Part shown: piece by piece, positions 28,426 to 37,511 of the stretch
Layout: each line of letters opens with the position of its first letter
How positions within the stretch are numbered: the stretch's first letter is position 1
NCBI GenBank assembly: GCA_016717855.1
Contig: JADKEV010000012.1
Span: 1-64,000 of the forward strand
DNA: 64,000 bases
DNA from: Betaproteobacteria bacterium
Lineage (GTDB): Bacteria; Pseudomonadota; Gammaproteobacteria; Burkholderiales; Casimicrobiaceae
Reading direction: 5' to 3'
Notes under the pieces: generated by a model
Told to the model about the DNA's origin: nothing
Databases searched by the model: none
What the model saw: the letters and a program-made list of their open reading frames with translations, nothing else
Program-made: the position numbers and the translations under genes

Positions 28426-29754
28426 GTGGCGATTAATCCTGCACAGAAGGCAGGCGGAAAGTACGGCGACCTTAAACGGCGGCTGCTGTTCCTGCTTGGC
28501 GCCCTGGTTGTCTACCGGATCGGCACGCACATACCCGTTCCGGGTATCAACTCGCAGGTGCTCGAGGAACTGTTCAAACAGCAGCAGGGCGGAATACTCG
28601 GGCTGTTCAACGTGTTTTCGGGCGGTGCGCTATCGCGGTTTTCGCTGTTCGCACTGGGGATCATGCCCTACATTTCGGCGTCCATCATCATGCAGCTGGC
28701 GACGGTCGTCGTGCCGTCGCTGGACGCGCTGAAGAAGGAAGGCGAGGCGGGCCGCCGCAAGATCACCCAGTACACGCGCTACGGAACGTTGTTCCTGGCC
28801 TTGTTCCAGGCGATCGGCATTTCGATCGCCCTGGAGTCGCAGCAAGGCCTGGTGCTGGAGCCGGGACTGGTGTTCCGGATCACGGCGGCGGTGACGCTGG
28901 TGACCGGCACGTTGTTCCTGATGTGGCTGGGCGAGCAGATTACGGAGCGGGGGCTGGGCAACGGAATTTCGCTGATCATTTTCGCCGGCATCGCGGCCGG
29001 ATTGCCGTCCGCGCTGTCGGGATCGCTGGAGCTCGTGCGGACCGGCGCGTTCTCGATACTCGTCGCGCTGTTCATCTTCGCGCTGGTGCTCGGCGTGACG
29101 TATGCGGTGGTGTTCGTCGAGCGCGGCCAGCGCAAGATCCCGGTGAACTATGCCAAGCGCCAGATCGGCAACCGGCTGTACGCGGGGCAGGCGTCGCACC
29201 TGCCGCTGAAGCTGAACATGGCCGGGGTGATCCCGCCGATCTTCGCGTCGAGCATCATCCTGTTCCCGGCGACCATATTGCAGTGGTCCGGAGGCGGCGC
29301 AGCCGAGGGTGTCCGCCGGGTGCTGTCGGATATCGCGGGCACGCTGACGGTCGGACAGCCGGTGTATGAGTTGATTTACGCCTCGGCAATCATATTTTTC
29401 TGCTTTTTCTACACGGCTCTGCAGTACAACCCGAAGGAAACGGCGGAGAACCTGAAGAAGAGCGGCGCGTTTGTTCCGGGCTACCGGCCGGGCGACCAGA
29501 CCGCGAAGTACATCGAGAAGATCACGCTGCGGCTCACGATGATCGGCGCAATCTACGTGACCCTGGTTTGCCTGATCCCGGACATGCTGATCGCCTGGCG
29601 GAACGTGCCGTTCTACTTCGGCGGCACGTCGCTGATGATCATCGTGGTGGTCAGCATGGATTTCATGACGCAGGTGCAGGCGTACATGATGTCCCAGCAA
29701 TACGAGAGTTTGCTGAAAAAGGCGAATTTCAAGGGCGGCCTGCCGACGCGCTGA
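28426..29754 (+). CDS. secY: Preprotein translocase subunit SecY
   Basis: Central channel of the SecYEG translocon in the inner membrane, 442 residues with ten predicted membrane helices. It starts with GTG at 28,426 behind TGGAGAG (MAINPAQKAGGKYGDLKRR). The plug/pore region PVPGINSQVLEELFKQQQGG and the cytoplasmic loop ERGQRKIPVNYAKRQIG are conserved. Its stop overlaps the infA ATG (TGATG). Confidence 0.98.
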   Translation: MAINPAQKAGGKYGDLKRRLLFLLGALVVYRIGTHIPVPGINSQVLEELFKQQQGGILGLFNVFSGGALSRFSLFALGIMPYISASIIMQLATVVVPSLDALKKEGEAGRRKITQYTRYGTLFLALFQAIGISIALESQQGLVLEPGLVFRITAAVTLVTGTLFLMWLGEQITERGLGNGISLIIFAGIAAGLPSALSGSLELVRTGAFSILVALFIFALVLGVTYAVVFVERGQRKIPVNYAKRQIGNRLYAGQASHLPLKLNMAGVIPPIFASSIILFPATILQWSGGGAAEGVRRVLSDIAGTLTVGQPVYELIYASAIIFFCFFYTALQYNPKETAENLKKSGAFVPGYRPGDQTAKYIEKITLRLTMIGAIYVTLVCLIPDMLIAWRNVPFYFGGTSLMIIVVVSMDFMTQVQAYMMSQQYESLLKKANFKGGLPTR

Positions 29755-29972
29755 TGTCCAAAGAAGACGTGATTCAGATGCAGGGAGAAATCCAGGAAAC
29801 GCTGCCCAACGCGACGTTTCGGGTGAAGTTGGAAAATGGCCATATGGTGCTGGGCCATATCTCGGGAAAGATGAGGATGAACTACATCAAGATCCTCCCG
29901 GGCGACAAAGTGACGGTCGAGTTGACGCCTTACGACCTTAGCCGCGCGCGTATCGTGTTTCGCGCCAAGTGA
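29754..29972 (+). CDS. infA: Translation initiation factor IF-1
   Basis: S1/OB-fold factor that occupies the A site during initiation. 72 residues, normal length: MSKEDVIQMQGEIQETLPNA..., with GHMVLGHISGKMRMNYIKI. Start overlaps the secY stop by one base, so translation is probably coupled. This spc-end position of infA is typical of betaproteobacteria. Confidence 0.96.
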   Translation: MSKEDVIQMQGEIQETLPNATFRVKLENGHMVLGHISGKMRMNYIKILPGDKVTVELTPYDLSRARIVFRAK

Positions 29973-29997
29973 TTTGCTGAGCTGAAAAGGAAAAGCG

Positions 29998-30111
29998 ATG
30001 AAAGTGCTCGCTTCTGTAAAGAAAATCTGCCGTAAGTGCAAAGTGATCCGCCGCAAGGGCGTGGTTCGCGTGATTTGCGAAGATCCGCGCCACAAGCAAC
30101 GTCAAGGCTAA
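29998..30111 (+). CDS. rpmJ: 50S ribosomal protein L36
   Basis: Smallest large-subunit protein, 37 residues (MKVLASVKKICRKCKVIRRK...). It keeps the zinc ligands Cys-x2-Cys, Cys and His (CRKC, VICEDPRH), so it is the zinc-binding form. ATG 29,998 is preceded by AAAAGGAAAAG. It lies between infA and rpsM, as expected. Confidence 0.95.
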   Translation: MKVLASVKKICRKCKVIRRKGVVRVICEDPRHKQRQG

Positions 30112-30125
30112 TTAGGACATAGATT

Positions 30126-30491
30126 ATGGCTCGTATTGCAGGCGTCAACATCCCCAACCACCAGCACGCGTCGATCGCGCTGACCGCAATCTACGGCATC
30201 GGCCGTCCGCGCGCGCGCAAGATCTGCGACAAGGTCGGCATTGCCCACACCACGAAAGTCAAGGACATCGACGACGCGGCGATGGACAAGTTGCGTGACG
30301 AGGTCGGCAAGTACACGGTCGAGGGGGATTTGCGGCGTGAAGTGACCATGAGCATCAAGCGGCTGATGGACCTGGGCTGCTATCGCGGGACGCGCCACCG
30401 CAAGGGGCTGCCAGCGCGCGGACAGCGCACCCGCACCAATGCTCGCACCCGCAAGGGACCGCGCAAGGCAATCGCCGGCGCGAAGAAGTAA
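30126..30491 (+). CDS. rpsM: 30S ribosomal protein S13
   Basis: 30S head protein contacting L5 and P-site tRNA through its C-terminal tail. 121 residues; N-terminal ARIAGVNIPNHQHASIALT and C-terminal RGQRTRTNARTRKGPRK conserved. First gene of the alpha-operon portion; no terminator separates it from rpmJ. Confidence 0.97.
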   Translation: MARIAGVNIPNHQHASIALTAIYGIGRPRARKICDKVGIAHTTKVKDIDDAAMDKLRDEVGKYTVEGDLRREVTMSIKRLMDLGCYRGTRHRKGLPARGQRTRTNARTRKGPRKAIAGAKK

Positions 30492-30505
30492 GGGACTGAT
30501 CAGAC

Positions 30506-30907
30506 ATGGCAACCAACGCTAAGACCGCCGCCACGCGCGCGCGGAAGAAAGTCAAGAAGAACGTGACCGAGGGCATCGCCCACGTGCACGCGTCCTTCAA
30601 CAACACGATCATCACGATCACCGATCGCCAGGGCAATGCGTTGTCGTGGGCAACTTCGGGCGGCGCCGGCTTCAAAGGCTCGCGCAAGTCGACGCCGTTC
30701 GCCGCGCAGATCGCCGCGGAAGCCGCGGGCAAGGCAGCGCAGGAGTGCGGCGTCAAGAACCTGGAAGTGCGGATCAAGGGCCCGGGCCCCGGCCGCGAGT
30801 CGGCGGTGCGCGCGCTGAATGCGATCGGATTGAAGATCACGAGCATCCAGGACGTGACGCCGATCCCGCACAACGGTTGCCGGCCGCCGAAGCGCCGCCG
30901 GATCTGA
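30506..30907 (+). CDS. rpsK: 30S ribosomal protein S11
   Basis: 30S platform protein near the mRNA exit site. 133 residues with ASFNNTIITITDRQGNALSW and the C-terminal DVTPIPHNGCRPPKRRR. Starts 14 nt after rpsM. A 98-nt gap separates it from rpsD. Confidence 0.97.
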   Translation: MATNAKTAATRARKKVKKNVTEGIAHVHASFNNTIITITDRQGNALSWATSGGAGFKGSRKSTPFAAQIAAEAAGKAAQECGVKNLEVRIKGPGPGRESAVRALNAIGLKITSIQDVTPIPHNGCRPPKRRRI

Positions 30908-31005
30908 TGCGGGCGGCATCAACTTTTTTTCTCGAAACCAACGTCTGACCAGGGTCCGCAGCACCGATCCGAAGCCAGGCATCAACATCAAGCACAGGGA
31001 TAGCA

Positions 31006-31629
31006 ATGGCTCGTTATACAGGCCCCAAATGCAAGCTAGCGCGACGGGAAGGCACCGACCTTTTCCTGAAAAGCGCGCGTCGATCACTCGACTCCAAGTG
31101 CAAGCTGGATACGCCGCCCGGTCAACACGGGCAGAAATCCGGGCAGCGTCTGTCCGGTTACGGCTTGCAGTTGCGCGAGAAACAGAAAATCCGCCGGGTT
31201 TACGGGCTGATGGAGCGGCAGTTCCGCCGCACGTTCGCCGAAGCGTCGCGCCGTAAGGGTTCGACCGGCGAGAACCTGCTCAAGCTGCTCGAGTCGAGGC
31301 TCGACAACGTGGTGTACCGGATGGGTTACGGCTCCACGCGCGCCGAAGCCAGGCAGCTGGTCAGCCACAAATCGATCGTCGTCAATGGCGGAGTCGCCAA
31401 CATCCCTTCGATGTGGCTGAAGCCGGGCGACGTGGTATCGGTGCGGGAGGCCGCAAAGAAACAACTGCGGATCCAGGACGCGCTGATGCTGGCCGAGAAG
31501 ATCGGCTTCCCGAGCTGGGTCGAAGTCGACATCAAGAAAATGGAGGGCACTTTCAAGGGCGCCCCCGACCGCTCGGAGTTCGCGCAGGACATCAACGAAA
31601 GCTTGGTCGTCGAGTTGTACTCGAAGTAA
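31006..31629 (+). CDS. rpsD: 30S ribosomal protein S4
   Basis: Primary 16S rRNA binder of the 30S body; in E. coli it represses the alpha operon. 207 residues, zinc-free type, with YTGPKCKLARREGTDLF at the start and the S4 RNA-binding domain LESRLDNVVYRMGYGSTRAE in the middle. Full length. Confidence 0.97.
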   Translation: MARYTGPKCKLARREGTDLFLKSARRSLDSKCKLDTPPGQHGQKSGQRLSGYGLQLREKQKIRRVYGLMERQFRRTFAEASRRKGSTGENLLKLLESRLDNVVYRMGYGSTRAEARQLVSHKSIVVNGGVANIPSMWLKPGDVVSVREAAKKQLRIQDALMLAEKIGFPSWVEVDIKKMEGTFKGAPDRSEFAQDINESLVVELYSK

Positions 31630-31707
31630 CCGGCAGTCCGGGAGGCGCCGCACTCCGGCGGCATCCGGTCCGTTCGTCCGATTGCAACGTAGAGGCAAGG
31701 ATCATCT

Positions 31708-32685
31708 ATGCAGAGCAGTGCTTTTTTGAAGCCGCGTATCATCAACGTCGAGCCGATCAATCCGTTCCATGCGAAAGTCGTCATGGAGCCGTTCGAACGC
31801 GGGTATGGCCACACGCTGGGCAACGCGCTGCGGCGCGTGCTGTTGTCGTCGATGCCCGGCTATGCGCCGACCGAGGTCAGCATCACCGGCGTGGTGCATG
31901 AGTACTCGACCCTCGACGGCGTCCAGGAAGACGTCGTCGACATCCTGTTGAACCTGAAGGGCGTTGTGATGAAGCTGCACAACAAGCCCTCGGCGATGCT
32001 CAAGCTGGTGAAGTCGGGCGAAGGTGTGGTCAAGGCGGCCGACATCGAAACCGGCCACGACGTGGAAATCGTCAACCCGGACCACATCATTGCCCACCTG
32101 ACGGCCGGCGGCAAGCTGGAAATGGAAATCAAGGTCGAAGGCGGGCGCGGCTACCAGCCGTCGACCGCGCGGCCGAAGGCCAGCGAGGGGCGCAACATCG
32201 GCCACATCCTGCTCGACGCCTCGTTCAGCCCGGTCAAGCGCGTCAGCTATGCCGTGGAGTCGGCACGCGTCGAACAGCGCACCGACCTGGACAAGCTGGT
32301 GATGGATATCGAGACCAACGGCGCCATCGATCCCGAGGAAGCGATCCGCTATGCGGCCCGCATCCTGGTCGACCAGCTGTCGGTATTCGCCGCCCTCGAA
32401 GGCACGACGCTGACGACGGAGGAACGCCGTTCGCCGCAAGTCGATCCGATGCTGCTGCGCCCGGTCGACGACCTGGAGCTGACGGTGCGATCGGCCAATT
32501 GCCTGAAGGCCGAGAACATCTACTACATCGGCGACCTGATCCAGCGCACCGAAACGGAGCTGCTGAAGACGCCGAATCTGGGCCGCAAGTCGCTCAACGA
32601 AATCAAGGAAGTGCTGGCTTCGCGCGGGTTGAACCTGGGCATGAAGCTGGAGAACTGGCCGCCGGCGAACCTGGAGCGCCCATAA
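31708..32685 (+). CDS. rpoA: DNA-directed RNA polymerase subunit alpha
   Basis: Alpha subunit, which nucleates polymerase assembly through its N-terminal domain and contacts UP elements and activators through its C-terminal domain. 325 residues. The N-terminal motif FERGYGHTLGNALRRVLLSS is intact, and the C-terminal domain reads LELTVRSANCLKAENIYYIG with the DNA-contacting arginine conserved. Starts 78 nt after rpsD. Confidence 0.98.
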   Translation: MQSSAFLKPRIINVEPINPFHAKVVMEPFERGYGHTLGNALRRVLLSSMPGYAPTEVSITGVVHEYSTLDGVQEDVVDILLNLKGVVMKLHNKPSAMLKLVKSGEGVVKAADIETGHDVEIVNPDHIIAHLTAGGKLEMEIKVEGGRGYQPSTARPKASEGRNIGHILLDASFSPVKRVSYAVESARVEQRTDLDKLVMDIETNGAIDPEEAIRYAARILVDQLSVFAALEGTTLTTEERRSPQVDPMLLRPVDDLELTVRSANCLKAENIYYIGDLIQRTETELLKTPNLGRKSLNEIKEVLASRGLNLGMKLENWPPANLERP

Positions 32686-32721
32686 GGCGCTTTCGGATCC
32701 CCGCACTAAAGAGAGAACATC

Positions 32722-33123
32722 ATGCGTCACCGTCACGGACTTCGTAAGCTCAATCGCACCAGCGCGCATCGGCTGGCCATGCTGCGCAACATGACCAACT
32801 CGCTGCTCAAGCACGAGGTCATCAAGACCACGCTGCCCAAGGCGAAGGAACTGCGCCGCGTCGCCGAACCGATCATCACGCTGGGCAAGAAGCCGTCGCT
32901 GGCCAATCGCCGGCTGGCCTTCAACCGCCTGCGCGACCGCGACATGGTGGTCAAGCTCTTCGCGGAACTGGGGCCGCGGTACGCCACGCGCAACGGTGGT
33001 TACCTGCGCATCCTGAAGTTCGGTTTCCGGCAGGGCGACAACGCGCCGATGGCGCTGGTCGAACTGATGGACCGGCCGGAAGTGACGGCGGATGCCGCCA
33101 AGGAACCGGCGGCGACGGAATAG
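32722..33123 (+). CDS. rplQ: 50S ribosomal protein L17
   Basis: Large-subunit protein near the tunnel exit. 133 residues with MRHRHGLRKLNRTSAHRLAM and a short acidic/Ala-rich tail (VTADAAKEPAATE). Last gene of the continuous ribosomal run; a strong terminator follows about 75 nt later. Confidence 0.97.
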   Translation: MRHRHGLRKLNRTSAHRLAMLRNMTNSLLKHEVIKTTLPKAKELRRVAEPIITLGKKPSLANRRLAFNRLRDRDMVVKLFAELGPRYATRNGGYLRILKFGFRQGDNAPMALVELMDRPEVTADAAKEPAATE

Positions 33124-33197
33124 TCCAATGCGAGGCGGGCGCATCGGGCGAGGTCCATGATCGCGGGTGCCGCCGGATTCGCAGGCAGCAACAAGAA

Positions 33198-33226
33198 AAG
33201 GCCACGCGGATGCGTGGCCTTTTTTT
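33198..33226 (+). terminator. Rho-independent terminator after rplQ
   Basis: AAGGCCACGC (33,198-33,207) pairs perfectly with GCGTGGCCTT (33,212-33,221) around a 4-nt loop, followed by a run of T to 33,226. It marks the end of the long ribosomal transcript. The A-run on the left may let it also act for leftward transcription of the tRNA gene. Confidence 0.9.
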
Positions 33227-33268
33227 CCCGCGCAGCCCGATCTTGTCGTGCATCGAACAGTGGGAAAT

Positions 33269-33345
33269 TGGTCGGGGTGAGAGGATTCGAACCTCCGGCC
33301 TCTACGTCCCGAACGTAGCGCTCTACCAGGCTAAGCTACACCCCG
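33269..33345 (-). tRNA. tRNA-Pro (anticodon CGG)
   Basis: Read on the minus strand, a full cloverleaf runs from CGGGGTG at 33,345 to CACCCCG plus discriminator A at 33,272, with the CCA end encoded (33,271-33,269). The anticodon arm is CTACG-TTCGGGA-CGTAG, giving anticodon CGG for codon CCG. The D arm contains AGCCTGGTAGAGC and the T loop GGTTCGAATCC. No defects seen. Confidence 0.95.
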
Positions 33346-33396
33346 AAGTCACTGCCTGCCCGGACAATGCCGCCGGCCGGCAACGCTTTTTGCGGA

Positions 33397-34395
33397 TCAG
33401 GCAGAACGCCTGACCGCGAAAGTCGCCAATTGTAGCAGAGAATCCTTGTGAATTGAATCAGGCAGCAGTTGCAGCGCCGCAGTCGCCCGCTCGGACTCCT
33501 CGGCCGCCACCTGCCGCGCGTACGCGAGGGCGCCGGTCGACTCGATCGTCGCGTGGATCTCCGCGAAATCCTGCAGTCCGCCCTCGGTGATCGCGTGGCG
33601 CACGATCTCACGCTGCGCCGGCGTGCCCCGGGTCATCGCGTGGATCAGGGGCAGCGTTGCCTTGCCTTCGGCGAGGTCGTCGCCGAGATTTTTTCCGATC
33701 ACCGACGCGTCGCCCGAATAGTCGAGCACGTCGTCGATCAGCTGGAACGCCGTTCCCAAGTGTGTCCCGTAGCTGCCCAGCGCCTCCTCCAGCGCGCGAT
33801 CGGCACCCGCCAGGATGGCGCCCAGCCGCATCGCCGCTTCGAAGAGTTTGGCGGTCTTCCGGCGCACGACATCGAGATAGCGTGCTTCGTCGACGTCGGG
33901 GTTGCGGCAGTTGAGAAGCTGCAGCACTTCGCCTTCGGCGATCACGTTGGTCGCGTCGGACAGCAGCTCGAGAACGCGCATCCGGTTCAGGCCCACCATC
34001 ATCTGGAACGATCGCGAGTACAGGAAGTCGCCGACCAGGACAGAGGGCGCGTTGCCGAACTCGGCGTTGGCCGTCGGCCGCCCGCGGCGCAGCGAGGATT
34101 CGTCGACCACGTCGTCGTGCAGCAGCGTCGCCGTGTGTATCAGTTCGACCACGGCGGCCAGCAGGTAGTGATCCCGCCCCTGATAGCCGCAGGCGTCGGC
34201 AGACAGGACCAGCAGCGCCGGACGCAGGCGCTTGCCTCCGCTGTTCACGATGTACTCGGCGACGTTCCGGACCAGTACGACGTCCGAATGCAGCGCCTCG
34301 CGGATGACTTTGTCCACCTCAGCCAGGGCTGGGGCAAATCGGGATTGGAGCAGGGCGTAGGCCAAGATGGGAGAGGGGAAACGATGCGGCCGCAA
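33397..34395 (-). CDS. ispB: Octaprenyl (polyprenyl) diphosphate synthase
   Basis: Trans-prenyltransferase that builds the isoprenoid side chain of ubiquinone by adding isopentenyl diphosphate units. Up to 332 residues. Both aspartate-rich motifs are intact: DDVVD (about 94-98) and DDVLD (about 221-225), along with GGKRLRPALLVL. The start is uncertain: the longest frame begins at TTG 34,395, which overlaps a TATAAT box (34,400-34,395 on the minus strand), so an internal start such as TTG 34,365 is possible. Divergent from rplU, as in many betaproteobacteria. Confidence 0.93.
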   Translation of the reverse strand: MRPHRFPSPILAYALLQSRFAPALAEVDKVIREALHSDVVLVRNVAEYIVNSGGKRLRPALLVLSADACGYQGRDHYLLAAVVELIHTATLLHDDVVDESSLRRGRPTANAEFGNAPSVLVGDFLYSRSFQMMVGLNRMRVLELLSDATNVIAEGEVLQLLNCRNPDVDEARYLDVVRRKTAKLFEAAMRLGAILAGADRALEEALGSYGTHLGTAFQLIDDVLDYSGDASVIGKNLGDDLAEGKATLPLIHAMTRGTPAQREIVRHAITEGGLQDFAEIHATIESTGALAYARQVAAEESERATAALQLLPDSIHKDSLLQLATFAVRRSA

Positions 34396-34450
34396 TTATA
34401 ACCGGCGGGCCGGGGCGGGGCTCGCGCAATCCTTGCATTACAAGCGGAAT

Positions 34451-34479
34451 TTGACCTTGGAAGCGGGAAACGCTATAAT
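34451..34479 (+). promoter_or_regulatory. Sigma-70 promoter for rplU-rpmA
   Basis: TTGACC (34,451-34,456), a 17-bp spacer and a perfect TATAAT (34,474-34,479), about 104 nt before rplU. This is the clearest promoter between the divergent ispB and rplU genes. Confidence 0.8.
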
Positions 34480-34582
34480 CAAAAGCTTTCCTCCGTACGG
34501 ATTTGGCGAGGTTCCGATTGCAGGCGCCGCTTCCGGACGGGGCAACGAAAGCTTTTCACACCAGTCAACTGAGGTCTCAACC

Positions 34583-34894
34583 ATGTATGCGGTCATAAAA
34601 ACCGGCGGCAAGCAGTATCGCGTTGCTCCCGGCGAAAAACTCAAAGTAGAACAGATACCGGCAGACATTGGCAGCGAGGTTGTTATCGATCAGGTACTGC
34701 TCGTCGGCGACGGCGATGCGGTGACTGTCGGCAAGCCCCTCGTCGCCGGCGCGACGGTCACGACAAAGGTCCTGGCCCAGGGCCGCGGCGTCAAAGTCAC
34801 GATTTTCAAGATGCGCCGCCGCAAGCATTACCAGAAGCACCAGGGTCATCGGCAGAACTTCACTGAGCTGTCGATCGAGTCGATCAACGCATAA
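34583..34894 (+). CDS. rplU: 50S ribosomal protein L21
   Basis: 23S rRNA-binding protein. 103 residues, exactly the family length, starting MYAVIKTGGKQYRVAPGEKL and ending with KMRRRKHYQKHQGHRQNFTE. ATG 34,583 is preceded by TGAGGTCTC. rpmA follows after 15 nt. Confidence 0.97.
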   Translation: MYAVIKTGGKQYRVAPGEKLKVEQIPADIGSEVVIDQVLLVGDGDAVTVGKPLVAGATVTTKVLAQGRGVKVTIFKMRRRKHYQKHQGHRQNFTELSIESINA

Positions 34895-34909
34895 CCGGGG
34901 CACACGAAC

Positions 34910-35185
34910 ATGGCACACAAAAAAGCGGGCGGATCATCGCGCAATGGCCGCGATTCCCAGGCCAAGCGGCTCGGCGTCAAGGCCTTTGGCGGCGAACTGA
35001 TTACCGCGGGCAGCATCATCATCCGCCAGCGCGGCACCCGGGTGCATCCCGGTGACAACGTCGGCATGGGCAAGGACCACACCTTGTTCGCGCTGGTCGA
35101 AGGGCACGTGAAGTTCGGCGTCAAGGGCGAGCATCAGCGCAAGTTCGCCAGCATCGTCCCGGCGGCCGCGCCCGCTGCCGGCTGA
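34910..35185 (+). CDS. rpmA: 50S ribosomal protein L27
   Basis: L27's N-terminal tail reaches the peptidyl transferase centre. 91 residues; AHKKAGGSSRNGRDSQAKRL is canonical and there is no cleaved pre-sequence of the Firmicute type. A terminator follows. The GTPase gene obg, often next in this cluster, is absent here. Confidence 0.97.
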   Translation: MAHKKAGGSSRNGRDSQAKRLGVKAFGGELITAGSIIIRQRGTRVHPGDNVGMGKDHTLFALVEGHVKFGVKGEHQRKFASIVPAAAPAAG

Positions 35186-35209
35186 GGCGCGAACGCCGCA
35201 ATAGGATAG

Positions 35210-35231
35210 CCCGGCTCCGGCCGGGTTTTTT
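35210..35231 (+). terminator. Rho-independent terminator after rpmA
   Basis: CCCGGC (35,210-35,215) pairs with GCCGGG (35,220-35,225) around a TCCG loop, followed by six T residues. It ends the rplU-rpmA transcript just before the convergent lptG. Confidence 0.85.
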
Positions 35232-35272
35232 CATGCGGCGGCGGAAGAGCGGCTGCGGCGGCTACCGCCCTC

Positions 35273-36346
35273 CTATCGCCGCTCCAGCCACCACAGCATG
35301 CCGGCGGCGAGCACGAAGAACATCAACGTCGGGAACACCGCGCTCGGTAGCGGCGGCCAGTCGTAGAGCACGCCGAGATACGTGAAGAACATGTTGAAGG
35401 TGTAGAACAGCAGCCCAAGCATGATGCCGCTGAAGATGCGCAGGCCGATGCCGCCGGAACGCCGCTGGAACTGTGCGAACGGCAACGCCAGGAACATCAT
35501 CACCAGCACCGCCACCGGATAGAAGACCTTCTTCCAGAACGCGATTTCGTAGCGGGAAGTCTTCTGCTTGTTTTCCGCCAGGTAGTCGATGTACTGGTAC
35601 AGATTGGCCGCCGACATCCTCTCGGGCTGGACCAGCAGCACCGACAGGAACGACGGGTCGAGCACCGATCGCCAGATCATCTCCGGGGAGCGCGTCACGC
35701 GGGTCACTCCGCCTTCCATGACGGTCTGGGTGATGCCTGTCAGCTTCCATTGGTTGGAGCCCATGTAGCGTCCGCGTTCGGCGAGGCTCACGCTTTGCAG
35801 TCGGTGTTCCGTGTCGAACTCGTAGATCTTCACGCCCAGCAGCGTGGTGTCGGGCAGCTCGACCTGCCGGATGTTGATGAAATTGCGGTCCTGGCGCAGC
35901 CAGACACCAGAGCGGAACTCCTGAGCGACGACCTGGTTGCGCGCCTGCAGCTTGAATTGCTGCGCGATCTTCTCGGAATAGGGAACGACGAATTCGCCCA
36001 ACGCGAACGTGATCGCGACCAGGACCAGCCCCACGCGCGTGAGCGACCATCCGATCTGCGGCAGCGATGCGCCGGACGAGCGCATCACCGTGTACTCTGA
36101 ATTGCCCACCAGTTGCGCCAGCGCAAACAGCGTGCCGATCAGCGCCGCGATCGGAAACACCTCATAGACGTGCGTGGGAAGTCCGAGCAGCACGTAGAAC
36201 ACGGCCCGGCGGAACGCGTACCCGGCGCTCAGGTCCCCCAGTTCGCGGATGAGATCGAAAAAGGCGAACAGGACGATCAGCCCCACCAGCACCAGCAGGG
36301 AACTGCCGAGCACCTCGCGTCCGATGTAGCGGTTGAGGGTCTTCAT
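35273..36346 (-). CDS. lptG: LPS export ABC transporter permease LptG
   Basis: Inner-membrane permease that, with LptF and the LptB ATPase, extracts lipopolysaccharide and passes it to LptC. 357 residues: N-terminal membrane helices (about residues 12-120), a periplasmic beta-jellyroll region (about 130-265), and three C-terminal helices ending MFFVLAAGMLWWLERR. The start overlaps the end of lptF (ATGA), so both are translated from one mRNA. Confidence 0.93.
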   Translation of the reverse strand: MKTLNRYIGREVLGSSLLVLVGLIVLFAFFDLIRELGDLSAGYAFRRAVFYVLLGLPTHVYEVFPIAALIGTLFALAQLVGNSEYTVMRSSGASLPQIGWSLTRVGLVLVAITFALGEFVVPYSEKIAQQFKLQARNQVVAQEFRSGVWLRQDRNFINIRQVELPDTTLLGVKIYEFDTEHRLQSVSLAERGRYMGSNQWKLTGITQTVMEGGVTRVTRSPEMIWRSVLDPSFLSVLLVQPERMSAANLYQYIDYLAENKQKTSRYEIAFWKKVFYPVAVLVMMFLALPFAQFQRRSGGIGLRIFSGIMLGLLFYTFNMFFTYLGVLYDWPPLPSAVFPTLMFFVLAAGMLWWLERR

Positions 36347-37431
36347 CGCGGCCGGCGCAGCGCGCGCAGCAAGCTGTGGATGGAAATCTGCCGCCGGAAG
36401 ACGAACGCGATGATCGCCGCCATCAGGCCATGCGTCATCACCAGCGCGAACGGCAGGCCGATGTTGCCCTGGCCGAGATTGCTTTGCGCAAAGCTGATCC
36501 AGTTGTAGTAGATCGCGAAGACCAGGATGGCCACCATCAGGTTGAACGACCGGCCTATCCGCGGATTGACATAGCTGAGCGGAATCGCCATCAACGTGAG
36601 CAGCAACGCCATCACGGGCAACGCCAGGCGCCAGAAGATCTCCGCCACCGGCTGCGGGCCCGGGAGCTTGACCAGGTCCGCCGTGGAGGTCGACTTGAGT
36701 GTCGGCTCATCCCGCCGCACCGCGCCGGTCTCGATATGCCGGCCGAGCTTGGCAAAGTCCACGATGCGGAACTCGGCGGAACCGGGCTCACCCTCGTAGC
36801 GGCGGCCTTTGAGCAGTACCAGGTAGAGCTCGCCCGAGGGCAGCGTGTCCAGGTATCCGGAGAGCGCCGCGGTCACGACGGTCTTGCCGTTCTCGATCGA
36901 CTGGATAAACACGTTATTGATGCGATTGGACAGCGGATCGAAGCTCTCGATGAAATAGATCACGTCGGACTGCCGGGCTTCCTTGAACAGGCCTGGCGCC
37001 AGTGCGGTTGCTTCGTTGCGGGACTCCAGTATCCGCCTGTATTCCTGCGTCTTTTCCTCGGCCCACGGTGAAAGTCCGAGGCTGAGTACCGCGATGATGA
37101 CGACCAGCGGCGCCGCGAATGTGAAAATCGGCCGGATCCACGCGGTCAGGCTCAGTCCCGCCGTGAACCAGACGATCATCTCGCTGTCGCGGTACGCGCG
37201 GGTCAGTACCAGCAGGACCGCCAGGAACAGCGTGACCGACAAAGCCAGCGGAAGGTAGAAGATCGCGCTGAATCCCAGCAGGGCGAAAACGCTGTCGCTA
37301 GGCACCGCCCCGCCAGCCGCGAGATTGAGCACGCGCACCAGCTGCCGGGACACGCCGATGGCCAGAACCACCAGAAACACCGCGATCGCGGTACTGGTGA
37401 GTTCCCGCAGTAGCGCGCGGCGGAAAAGCAT
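36343..37431 (-). CDS. lptF: LPS export ABC transporter permease LptF
   Basis: Partner permease of LptG in the LPS transport bridge. 362 residues with the same layout: membrane helices in the first ~115 residues, a periplasmic domain (about 125-260) and C-terminal helices with IPLSYVNPRIGRSFNLMVAI. ATG 37,431 reads MLFRRALLRELTSTAIAVFL. Upstream gene of the lptF-lptG pair and divergent from pepA, a conserved arrangement in proteobacteria. Confidence 0.93.
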   Translation of the reverse strand: MLFRRALLRELTSTAIAVFLVVLAIGVSRQLVRVLNLAAGGAVPSDSVFALLGFSAIFYLPLALSVTLFLAVLLVLTRAYRDSEMIVWFTAGLSLTAWIRPIFTFAAPLVVIIAVLSLGLSPWAEEKTQEYRRILESRNEATALAPGLFKEARQSDVIYFIESFDPLSNRINNVFIQSIENGKTVVTAALSGYLDTLPSGELYLVLLKGRRYEGEPGSAEFRIVDFAKLGRHIETGAVRRDEPTLKSTSTADLVKLPGPQPVAEIFWRLALPVMALLLTLMAIPLSYVNPRIGRSFNLMVAILVFAIYYNWISFAQSNLGQGNIGLPFALVMTHGLMAAIIAFVFRRQISIHSLLRALRRPR

Positions 37432-37438
37432 GGAAATT

Positions 37439-37468
37439 TTGACTTTTTGGGTGTTTTTTGCGGATAAT
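37439..37468 (+). promoter_or_regulatory. Promoter for pepA
   Basis: TTGACT (37,439-37,444), an 18-bp spacer and GATAAT (37,463-37,468), about 44 nt before pepA. It lies in the short lptF/pepA divergent gap. Confidence 0.6.
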
Positions 37469-37511
37469 GCAAACTTCTGCCATTTCCGACAAAAAGTGTC
37501 TAGGTGAACGG